DNA of 64,000 bases from Seison nebaliae (taxonomy: Eukaryota > Rotifera > Pararotatoria > Seisonacea > Seisonidae). Positions 1-9,116 of the stretch are shown piece by piece. The position numbers and the translations under genes are program-made. The notes under the pieces are model-generated. The model was not told the origin of the DNA and ran no database searches. It saw only the letters and a list, made by a program, of their open reading frames with translations. The stretch covers positions 1-64,000 of the forward strand of contig JALJEE010000713.1 in assembly GCA_023231475.1 (NCBI GenBank), written 5' to 3'. Positions within the stretch are counted from its first letter, which is position 1; the number at the start of each line of letters is the position of its first letter.

Positions 1-554
1 TTTAATTTTTTGTGCACAATAGAAAGTTGTTATATGTCGAAAATAATTTAATTCATGTATACTTTTATACAAATTCTTTATACGACTTATATGTATAAGT
101 GTAAAATGGTAAAATGTATATCATATTAATAGAAGTCGATAGTAAAACTCATTTAAAACTCATGGCTTAAGTATAATGAATGTAGCGGTTTATATTCACG
201 TTTAGAAAGATTTATATCTTATACCTTATCTTACATCATACAAATTTTCTAGACCAGAAAACTACGAACGAAGCAAGAATTCATTTGGTTGCAAATGGAT
301 AAAAAAATCGATTTATTCGATTATGGACAAGAAATCTTCGACAATCTCCAAGAAAACTCTAAATAAATTAATTCAAGAATTCATTTTCTTATTTATATTC
401 ATCATTTATATCATTGATTAATATTTTTATTCCGTTAAATTTTATTTTAATATTCTTGTTTCCATTTTTTATATTCCAATAAAAATAATTCTAATTCTTC
501 TTCTTTATTCGCTTTCTTCTAACCAGATAAATTATAAGTTAAGTGCATAGTATA
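1..554. other. AT-rich flank with a possible terminal exon
   Basis: This stretch is mostly low-complexity AT-rich sequence. The only coding hint is on the plus strand. A polypyrimidine tract ends in an AG at 251-252 and is followed by an open frame (253-366) of about 38 codons that contains an ATG at 295 and ends in TAA at 364-366. Its peptide is charged (starts TRKLRTKQEF, ends NLQENSK). It could be the last exon of a gene or transposon ORF lying to the left. I do not recognise it and the evidence is weak. Confidence 0.2.
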
Positions 555-1148
555 ATGGATTGCTTTGATAATAGTGTTAGAAAATGTCTTCGTTATATTT
601 TGGATGATAGAGGCGTTGAATCTCTTAATCAATTGGAGAATGAAATAGTTAACGAAATATTGACAGGAATTAAACATGTTCGTGAAAAATACGCAGAATC
701 TGAATGGGAGGAAACTGGACAGGATTCAGAATGGATAGAAAATAAAGAAAATATCAATGATGTTGAAGATATCCCGATGTCATCAGAATATAGTGAGTCG
801 GATGAATCGGAATACGAATCGGAATACGAATCAGAATATGAAGAAAATATTGTTGAGAAGGAATTGAATGACGAAGTTTCGCGCTATCAAGATAAGAGAA
901 GAGCCGTGGAATATTGGCGAAGCGCGAAGAGGAAGAGGAGAAGAAGCCTTTGCGGTGTCAGATCCAAGTTTCGCTTCGTAACTTGTCACGAAGATTTACA
1001 TCGATGGGAGAGAATGATGAAGGAAAATGTAAACTTCAAGTTGAAAGAATTCTACAGAATGATTCGACAAAAATTATATAATCAGTTTGTAGATTTGAGA
1101 TCTGAAATGAAAATAGTGAAAGATCTCGATCTACAAAGAATTGGGTAA
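555..1148 (+). CDS. Transposase N-terminal exon with CENP-B/Tc5-like HTH (truncated)
   Basis: An open frame of about 197 codons starts at the first ATG in frame (555). The first 60 residues are acidic and helical. A Glu/Ser/Tyr-rich repeat (SEYESEYESEYEE) follows, then a basic block (WRSAKRKRRRS). The C-terminal 60 residues (FRFVTCHEDLHRWERM...YNQFVDLRSEMKIVKDLDLQRIG) resemble the first part of the CENP-B-type helix-turn-helix DNA-binding region of pogo/Tc5-like and related animal DNA transposases, where an aromatic-Phe-x-x-Ala/Leu-Arg helix is followed by a D-x-D-L-x-R-W/I segment. The frame ends at a GTAATT that looks like a splice donor. The next part of such a transposase (second HTH half and DDE domain) is not visible downstream, where a hairpin repeat begins within 10 bp. 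So this is probably one exon of a truncated element. The family resemblance is from memory of the motif pattern. Confidence 0.5.
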   Translation: MDCFDNSVRKCLRYILDDRGVESLNQLENEIVNEILTGIKHVREKYAESEWEETGQDSEWIENKENINDVEDIPMSSEYSESDESEYESEYESEYEENIVEKELNDEVSRYQDKRRAVEYWRSAKRKRRRSLCGVRSKFRFVTCHEDLHRWERMMKENVNFKLKEFYRMIRQKLYNQFVDLRSEMKIVKDLDLQRIG

Positions 1149-1155
1149 TTATCTA

Positions 1156-1307
1156 AGCTAACAAGGGAACCTCAACAGGTTCGGACTGGATATTCTATCT
1201 GAAATTTCGCATAGTGATAGAACATTACTTATCACCGACGAAACTATGCGAAATTTCGGATAGAATGTCGAGTTAGAACCTGTTGAGGTTCCCTTGTTAG
1301 TTAGCAA
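1156..1307. repeat. Long imperfect inverted repeat (hairpin, MITE-like)
   Basis: The left arm starts GCTAACAAGGGAACCTCAAC at 1156 and the right arm ends with its reverse complement at 1307. The arms share AAGGGAACCTCAACAGGTTC, then a diverged patch, then a second near-identical block containing GAAATTTCGCATAG. Pairing covers about 55-60 bp per arm with a short loop near 1220-1235. The right arm has an extra TAAC at the tip. This could be a foldback element/MITE, the terminus of a larger transposon, or a long hairpin RNA. It sits directly after the truncated HTH exon. Confidence 0.8.
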
Positions 1308-1453
1308 TCAGTAGGAAAATTAAGATAGAGGATTTCCCTTTTAAATAATATTTCTGAATATGTATTTTATTTAACTAAATTAACTATTTAGGAGAATTAA
1401 GATAGAGGAAAATATATATTTGAAATAAGTTTTTAGGTGCCTTTTATGTTTAA

Positions 1454-3087
1454 TTAGTAATTATAATGGCTATACGTCTGATATTGCCGATGTAGATCTT
1501 CATAATAGGGATCATTTTCATTAATATCTTCATTTTCATGATCATTTTCATTTGCTTGATCATTTTCACTTTCTTCATCACTTTCTTCATCACCTCCTTC
1601 ATCACTTTCTTCATCACTTTCTTCATCACTTTCTTCATGACTTTCTTCATCATTTTCCTCTTCACTTTCCCCTTCACCTTCTTCATCACTTTCTTCAGCA
1701 CCTTCTTCGCCGCCTTCTCCGTGTTTTTGTTCCTCATTTTCGTTAACATTATCATCTTCGTCATTTTCGTCATTATTCTTGAAAGGATAATTCGTTGAAA
1801 GTATTTCCATAAAATAATCAAAAAATCCAATCTTCTTCAATCGGGCATCTTTTCGGCAAATTGCTTCGGCCAATTTATTTTCACGATTAAAACTACGAAT
1901 ACCTCCTAGTATGCAAAAAATGTATTCGAAAAATGGAAAATAAATAAATAAATGGAATTAATATTTTATTTTAGATTCAGAAAACCTGCTAATTTTAGAT
2001 CTCTCTTTAACCAACGCCAGGTACATTCGATATTGTTGGTATGAATGTTTTTATCATCCGGTCTAACAAAATATTTCTTATGATTGATCTTCTCATAGCT
2101 ATATTCTGGGCAGTCAGATAACCACTGATAAGATTTGAAACAATCCGAATAAATAGTAGTGCCCTTGAAATGTTGCCATAAAGAAGAAAAACCCCAAGTA
2201 AAAGGCTAACAATCGCAATATTTTTTTTAATTAACCTTTTTAGAGTACCTTTCTTTCTATTAGGTACAAATTTTGCGAAGATCTTTCCGGTATTACGGGA
2301 AATACCTCCAAATATCCATTGAGGTTTCGTTGGTCGTGCCCTATGGTTTTTGGTTTTCTTCGATCGGACGGCAACTGTTTCGTCGATCTCTACAACATCG
2401 TCAGGCCCTCCTATTGATATATTGTGTTAAAAATTCAATACATATGGGAGAACAACCTATTCTTTCTTTAGATCGGTTTTTGATAGACTCCGAACAAACG
2501 TCTCGACAAAAGTTTCGCCAGTCAGCTTGAAGTCTCTTAGAATAAATGTTATCGGTAAATACGTCAGTCGATGTTCTATTGGCCCATGAATATATCAAGA
2601 CGAGTTTTTTGCCAAGTGAACAACCACTTTTCTCAAAGAATGAATCTGTTGAATATGCTTTATTTATATGCTATGTGGTAATATGGAATAACTTTGAGTA
2701 ACGGTGGTTCTACTGTGGCATTTTATGCAATATTGTTGATACCTATTCTTCCCATTTCCAATTAACGAAGTTTGTGCGTCGCAGCATGTTTTGATTTTTA
2801 ATACATTTAAATCTCGTAAATATTGGATGATGTTTAACGGATTATCTAAAAAGTGTTTTATTATCCTATGCATGAAGTTACTACTTTCATTCCTAAATAT
2901 CATGTGATAATTATTCATATTTTGAAATAATAGAACCTAACTGTTGGATTAAGATATTTGGTCTATCCGATAATGTATCGGAATTTTGTTTTCGACGTTT
3001 GACTTTTGTTTTCCGGGTTTTTACTTCCGGTGAAGACTCATTTTCTGAACAATAGTCTGACGAGACCTTCCTTTTCTTAAATGGCAT
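1454..3087 (-). CDS. Merlin (IS1595/ISXO2-type) DDE transposase, six exons
   Basis: The conceptual exons 3087-2942, 2892-2693, 2645-2457, 2410-2211, 2163-1986 and 1905-1454 have GT..AG introns of 46-80 bp. They sum to 1365 nt, an uninterrupted 454-residue frame. Residues 1-50 are basic with an NLS-like MPFKKRKV start. A zinc ribbon (CCDAQ...QYCIKCHSRTT) follows, then the family motif NSFFEKSG, the helical region (WANRTSTDVF...DWRNFCRDVC), then the catalytic core: GGPDDVVEIDET (first Asp), GTTIYSDCFKSY (second Asp) and NNIECTWRWLK (Glu in the usual third position). The last exon adds FFDYFMEIL and then an Asp/Glu/Ser-rich tail of about 100 residues (DEES repeats). Bacterial ISXO2 and animal Merlin enzymes are usually about 250-330 residues, so the basic head and acidic tail are extra. 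Terminal inverted repeats were not found by eye. It may be an active element or a host-recruited gene. Confidence 0.85.
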
Positions 3088-3468
3088 CTTTTTAGGAATA
3101 ATTACATTAGCATAATATTATCAAATTGTTTGATTTATAGTTTTAAGGTTAGTAATATGAATAATAATAATTAAGGTTAATAACCTGGAATTTAATAACT
3201 TTCTAATTTTTTTCTCGATTGAATTAAAATTTCAATTTTAGAAAATTTTTGTTTCATTTTTTAAAAAAGCTTAAAATTTTTAAATTTTTATTTTAAAATA
3301 TCTTGAAAAAATTGATAAATTAAAGTATTAAAGGAATTAAGTTGTCGAAATTTGTTACCGAAAGAAGAGGATAATTTGCGACGCCTCTTGATTTCGGGAA
3401 TTCCAAGTGGGTCAATAGCAGTCTATAATATAGACTGAGCCGATTATATATTATCTATTATAGACTCT

Positions 3469-3762
3469 ATATCATTAACCTATGATGTGTGGTCGTCGAA
3501 GAACCATTCACATTCTTATTTGGCAATTTCTTTTCATTTAATCGACGAAAATATTTCAAAATCAGAAGTTTTATCTCTGAAGGAAGTGACATCTCCGCAT
3601 ACTTCGGCGAATTTAACTGAATTAATTCTTCAAACTTTGGACGATTTTGAAATTTCGTTGGCAAAAATTAATTATTCAACTACTGATGGAGCGAAGAATG
3701 TAAAAAATGCATTAAGTTTTAATTCGATCAATAAGGAGGTTAAATTCCTTTATAATAGAACT
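3469..3762 (+). pseudogene. hAT-family transposase fragment
   Basis: About 98 codons are open on the plus strand. They begin with ISLTYDVWSSKNHSHSYLAI, the hAT hallmark around the first catalytic Asp (T-x-D-x-W-x-S), followed by a helix and then STTDGAKNVKNAL, matching the second conserved Asp region (TtDna.Nm). The fragment ends shortly after. The BED zinc finger expected upstream and the C-terminal dimerisation region are missing. It lies between the Merlin gene and the piggyBac remnant, which is typical of a repeat graveyard. The assignment rests on these two motifs in the right order and spacing. Confidence 0.7.
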
Positions 3763-3929
3763 TAAACTCATAATCGTATTTATAATATGCATTTGTAGGA
3801 TTTGTCGCACGACGATAGTAACTTTCGACGATTTCGTATATGAAAACGAGATAAATGATTCACACGATGAATTAAATGTTTAGTTATTTTTTAATATTCA
3901 ATACTATTCTTATTTTGTTATACCTATAC

Positions 3930-4904
3930 AGGATACTCTTCGAAGAAGCAAGAGAATAAAAGTTTCTACCAAATTGTCTGATTTTGATTACTTCGATGAT
4001 GACGAAGATTGTTCTTCAGAGGAAGATTGCAATGAAACTGACTGTCCAAAATAAGATGACGATGAAAATTGGAGTTCTGTACAGAAGGGAAGATCCAAAG
4101 GACGATCAACAATGAAACAATATTTGCCACTAAAACCGATTAAACATGGTTTTAAAGTTTGGACCTTAGCTGATAGTATAACTGGTTACGTTCGAAGATT
4201 TCAAATTTACACTGGGCGAACCGAGAGAGATAAGAATAAAACATTAGGAGAAACTGTGGTGGAAACTTTGATGGAGAGAATAAACGATAAGAGAGTTTTT
4301 TCCGACAGATTTTTTTCTTCGGTCAATTTGACAGATGGTTTGCTAAAAAACCGGAACCAGTGTTGTGGTACAATTTTACCAAATCGAAAGAACTTCCCGA
4401 AAGATAAATTTGGGACAGTTAAAAAACCAGGAGGTTATGAATGTGTCAAGCAAGGAAAGTGCTGGTGCATCTCGTGGTTTGATAAAAAGAAAATATTTTT
4501 TATTTCAACCCTATCTAACAGCAATGAAGAAGATGAAGTGTTCCGTATGAACAAAGAAGGAAAGAAAGAAAAAGTGAAATTTCCGTAATGTGTCAAAGAA
4601 TACAATTCGTTCATGGGGGGAGTTGATTTTAGCCGATCAAAAAAGAAGATATTATTCTTCATCTCGACGATCGAGAATGAATAAGATAGAATTTTTTACT
4701 TGTCGAAAATTCGAGGAAGTGCTAGGTCAAACAAGAAAAACGATAAGTCGCATTACATTAGTAGAGATGACAAATGCCCATTATGTGTTTTTTGTATAAA
4801 AAAAGGTAAATACCGTTTGCAATTACTGCCAAAGTCAAATTTGGTTATGTATAGAGTGTTTTCCACTACCATCAATCGCGGTAAATATTCTTTACATTAA
4901 TTGA
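3930..4904 (+). pseudogene. Decayed piggyBac transposase
   Basis: The order of motifs is that of a piggyBac transposase: an acidic leader (DDDEDCSSEED), KQYLPLKPIKHGFKVW and ADSITGYVRRFQIYTG (start of the catalytic core), FSDRFFSSVNLTDGL (the conserved D-x-F-F-x-S), CGTILPNRK, FDKKKIFFISTLS, and EYNSFMGGVDFS (conserved M-G-G-V-D). A cysteine-rich tail follows with NTVCNYCQSQIWLCIECF. The copy is inactive. There is an in-frame TAA in the acidic leader near 4052, another TAA at about 4586-4588 just before CVKEYNSFMGG, and at least two frame changes between the MGGVD motif and the cysteine-rich end. The longest single open part is 4112-4588. Confidence 0.85.
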
Positions 4905-5522
4905 ATATAAAACGTGTGAATTGACTACACAAAGGTTTATTTATTTTAATTTCTTATTCATTCGTTTTATTATTCATTCATTTTATTATTCATTCATGAC
5001 ATTATTCATTCATTTCATTATCGTTATTCATTATATCGGAATTATCGTTATAGATATGGTCCATTTTAATCGAATTATTCATTATTTGGTTAACTAACAA
5101 GTCGTGGTCGTTCGTCGTGTCCGTCAGTCGTTCGCGTCAGGCGATATAATATATAATTTAATATAGTATTTATACGTACTAACTAGCTTATTATACTAAC
5201 TTACTAGATCGATGAGGTTGAGTTCCACACGTGCTTTGCACACGATTTTAATTAAATATTATTTCGAAAAGCTAAAAAATTGAACAAAATTAAGGAATAT
5301 GTTAGTTGAACGTTTTAGAATCAAAAATCATATTTGAATTTGTTTAGATATGTTGGCTTTGTTGCTCGGTTGCTAAGGAAAAGTGTGCACAGGCTTAGCC
5401 GATATTTCAGCGGAAAAAGAAATTTAGCAGCACAGAATAAGATATAATTTATTTCCATAACTCAACCTACTCGTATGCCAAATTGGAGCACGATAAAATT
5501 TAAAAATTTTAAAAAATAAATA
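4905..5522. other. Non-coding stretch with ATTCATTC repeats
   Basis: Between 4957 and 5030 the sequence is built from repeated ATTCATTC and TTTTATTATTC units. At 5091-5101 TAACTAACAAG is the reverse complement of CTTGTTAGTTA at 1293-1303, the tip of the hairpin repeat. I see no gene here. Confidence 0.5.
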
Positions 5523-6098
5523 ATGAAACATACAGAAAGATTTAAATCCGAAACTTTTCAATTGAAGATGGTGAACGAAATAAGTTCGATAAATAAACGG
5601 TTGGACAACATTGAAGACATGTTGACTCAAATTTCCCGGCATATTATAGAACACCATGAAAAAAAAGATGTTAGTTTTATTTCGAAATATTTTATACTAT
5701 TAATATTTTTTCTCCACAGAGTCCGACGATTATAAATTTAATTCATAATAAATTTTAAAAAATCATAAAAGAAGAGAAAAAAGTAAATTTTGTTCCGAGA
5801 ACAATATTCGAAGAGAATTCGGCGGAATGGTGGATCCATTTCTCCAGTTCTATCGAAAACCTTAAAGATAAGGTCACTGGAGAAATGGATCAATGTTTGA
5901 TATTTGTATATTATATTGTATATTTCATTATTAAAAAAAATTTCGAATAGAATAAGAAATTATAAACTTTTAGAGAAAAAAGGTTTTTTTTAAATTATTT
6001 GTTCACTAATTTTAATTTTTTAGATGTTTATTCGGAGTCCGAGTCGGAGAATGAAAATTTCGATCTCACTCGAAAAAGAAAATATAATAACTTGTGAA
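5523..6098 (+). pseudogene. Small coiled-coil coding remnant, unrecognised
   Basis: The ATG at 5523 opens about 48 codons with a heptad-like helix (MVNEISSINKRLDNIEDM, then LTQISRHIIEHHEKK). After a possible intron (acceptor CAG at about 5718-5720) the frame SPTIINLIHNKF runs into a TAA but continues in the same frame as KKVNFVPRTIFEENSAEWWI and further. A later possible exon (from about 6025) reads DVYSESESENENFDLTRKRK and ends at 6098. Serine/glutamate-rich and basic patches suggest a nuclear protein. The in-frame stop means either another intron or decay. Given the neighbours it may belong to a transposon. No family was recognised. Confidence 0.3.
5833..5891. repeat. Short inverted repeat (16 bp arms)
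   Basis: GATCCATTTCTCCAGT at 5833-5848 is followed by its exact reverse complement at 5876-5891, with a 27 bp loop. It lies inside the coding remnant described for 5523-6098. It could be a hairpin from a foldback element or chance pairing within coding sequence. Confidence 0.6.
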
Positions 6099-7204
6099 AT
6101 TGTATAATAATAATAATAATATAATAAATTTGTACTTGTGAACACCATCGTAGCTTATTACGAAATCCAAAATTGGTACGTCATTTTCTAAATTCATTTC
6201 GTTTCTTCTTAAAATTTCTTTAATAATTTTGAAAAATTCAAAAAAGAATCAAAGCTTATACAATAACTAATGAGCAATGCATCAACATTAACATATTTTA
6301 TCAAAGACATATTACCGACATGATCCGAAATTATTGGTAGAGCGATTTATGAATAAAGAATTACACAACATTGCTATCATAGTAGAAATTATTATTGGTG
6401 TTGTTAACGTTATATGAAACTTTCGAACATTATCGATAAATCGAAATAAATATGAAATAATTAACGGTTTTTTTGGATATATCCCGTTTTAATTTGAATT
6501 AATTTAGTTTTATCCAAATTTCGAATATATCGAAATTTATTCTGGATATATTAAGATTTATTTACTGGTAAAAGCGGTGTTCCCTGATATAATCACCCGA
6601 AAAACGAGCGATAAAATCACCGAAATATTCTTAAATTGCAAACGTAGTTACTTCTTTATGAGTACAAAAACACCTGTCTTTACTTGGAAAATATTGGATG
6701 ACGGCCCGTCATTGACTGCTGCTTTAGAACCAATCCAATTCTTTCCTTTGAAAATTGTTCGAAAAACAAATGTTTTAATCAGTAATCACCTTTCTTACTT
6801 TTTTTGTTAGATTTATCCAGTGGGAAGAATAATTTGTAAATAAATTATAAATGTAACAAAAATAGTTTATCGTTGAGTGGTTTCCAAGAGGTGCTCTGTT
6901 TTTCTAAGTGTAAGATAATTTTGTATTTATGAAACAAAAAACCAGAGTATCAATATAATTTCCTCATTTTTTACAATTCTTGCCATGTTTATTTTTTTGA
7001 AATTTCTGTATTTAACGAAATGTTTAAAGGAAATGTGGATACGTAAAGAACCTCTCTGTTTTATTTTACCATTTAACATCTGTTTTTAAAAAAGACTCTC
7101 GGATTGAATAACAAAGAGTAGTTTAAAGAATAAAAATATTGCTTTACATTTTTATTCTCTTCACGTCTCATTTTTAAATCTTTAAATCTTTTGTGAGATA
7201 TAAT
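6099..7204. other. AT-rich spacer, no gene recognised
   Basis: The stretch contains only short open frames; the longest on the plus strand (about 6577-6810) has no convincing domain and no ATG at its beginning. The part from 7040 on is probably the 5' flank of the next gene. Confidence 0.4.
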
Positions 7205-8709
7205 ATGGAAACAACAAACAGTGAATCCGAAGCATTGAAATTATTAAGATATTGGGTTAATAATTTCAGTCGTTTTGATTAATATTCTTGATTTATAGTT
7301 CGCGAGAGTATATAATTTAAAAGTAGCAGATGTGGTTAACACTCTATTTGCATTTTTCCAGTTAATTTTCATTAATCATTTTATTAAAATCGATAATTTT
7401 TTCACTTTAGAAAAGAGTTTCTTCTTCTACCTACTGATAAAACGGTAATTCAATATTTAGCTGGTTTCATCTTGAATTAATCTTATTTTCTTAATCAATA
7501 ATAATTAAATTAATCTCTTCTTCATTCTAATAATTTCGATTAATTTTCAGATTTATTGTCTATCGATGTGGAATGGCTTGCACGCAATTTCAATAATACT
7601 AGTCCTCTCAATGACCTCCGGGTTAGTAGTTCACAATTATTGATTATTTTCAGAAAATCTTCGATTTCTAGAGTGTTATTATTTTAGTACCGTTCTTGAC
7701 TGCAGCACCTTGTACAAATTATGAAATCCCTGTTTTTCGTGGTAATCTAATGAGAATATTTAATGAATTTACATTAGGAGACCAACAAAAGATCCTAAAA
7801 ATTTTTCATTATATATTCTTTTCAAAAAGAGTTCCAAGAAATGTATTAATTGATCATGTGTTGGAATTGAGTAGTTCCCAATTAGCTTCCACGAACTTTG
7901 AATTTAATAACGGTCAATCGATTCATGAAGGATTGAAACCGATACCTGCAATGGAATTATTATTATCAACCGCTCTCACAATTCAGAAGAAAAATTTCTT
8001 GGAACTTTTACCCAATATCCAAACAACTGAAGTTCCCAATAATTATGCCCCAAAACCGTTCAAAAGTCGTTTAGGAATTAACAATTTCCATAATAGTAAT
8101 ATTCATCAAAATGATAATAATTCATTCAGAAACGATACAAAAATGAACAATATGCAATACAATAGAAATGGACGAAGTTTATTACCGAATAGTATTGTGG
8201 AAGAAAAGAAACATCTTTCACATCGTAATATAATGGATAAAGGACAAAATGCTGCGATTGTTGATATTCAAGAGAAAATAAGATCAGTCGCAGATGAAAT
8301 GCAAGAACTAAAGAATAATTTCAAAAAAATTAATATTTATCCAAATAGTGATCACCCATTTAGACCTAGTCCTCATATTTCTGAACCAAAAAGCGCATTC
8401 GCTCCAATTCCTCCAAATCCAAGTCGACTCAATTCGAGCTCAACAGTAAATTCTATGAAACATTATTATGAAAATCTGAGGAACCGATCGATAAAAAAAG
8501 AAGCTCGATGGGCCTCTGGGACCAATTTAACAGAAGTAGGTTTGGCAGAAAATTCAAATAGTCATGAAAAGGTAAAACGCAAGAGCGCATTGTCAAAGAA
8601 CAGACGGAGCACGTCGGTTGGACCTGCAAAGAAACATATGGTAAAATTCGCAAACGTCGATTTCGTGAAAGTAAGATCACATCATCCATCTTCATCGGAT
8701 GAGTTTTAA
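7205..8709 (+). CDS. Unrecognised spliced gene with disordered, basic C-terminus
   Basis: The long final exon (from about 7672 to the TAA at 8709) encodes a folded-looking, helical first 110 residues (EIPVFRGNLMRIFNEFTLGD, then QQKILKIFHYIFFSKRVPRN) and then a long Asn/Ser/Pro-rich, basic tail ending HHPSSSDEF. A short helix (DIQEKIRSVADEMQELKNNF) in the middle could be a coiled coil. Upstream short exons seem to begin with the ATG at 7205 (METTNSESEALKLLRYW) and continue through 7299-7360 (FARVYNLKVADVVNTLFAFF), about 7411-7444 and about 7551-7621 (LLSIDVEWLARNFNNT). The phases of the third and fourth exons do not join cleanly, so at least one border is wrong. The overall shape (small helical domain plus basic disordered tail) would suit a cytoskeletal or spindle adaptor, but this is only a guess. 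Confidence 0.5.
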
Positions 8710-8880
8710 GATAAATATGAATTATACATGAACATAATTCCGGCGTTTACAAGTTCTATTTTGATGAAAGAATGTGGAATAAAGTAAAAAAAAATTTAAA
8801 TAAAATAATTTTTATCGCTATGAAATGTTTTATTGAATTTTAATTCTGGAAGTTTCCATAAGATGGGAATGTTAATGAAA

Positions 8881-8897
8881 GAGAGAGAGAGAGAGAA
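8881..8897. repeat. (GA)n microsatellite
   Basis: A perfect GA run lies about 170 bp past the stop codon of the preceding gene. Confidence 0.9.
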
Positions 8898-9116
8898 AGT
8901 TTTATATATATACATATACATACATGAAAATTAAATTTTGCAAGTGACGTGTCATTAATATGGATCAACATTAGTATTAAAAGGAAGGATGACGTGTTTT
9001 AATATTAATTCCACAATTTTTAGTGAATATTTTTTAACAGTATTATATTGGGAAAGTAGTTTGTACTTGATATTAGTTGGTTTGATTTGTACAATAAAAT
9101 ATTTTGTTAAAGAAAA

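Noticed and set aside
1538-1798. Plus-strand hydrophobic Phe/Ile/Thr-repeat ORF
   Set aside because: It is the antisense shadow of the DEES-repeat tail of the Merlin transposase.
4957-5030. ATTCATTC units as a possible satellite
   Set aside because: Too short and irregular to call a satellite; treated as simple repeat.
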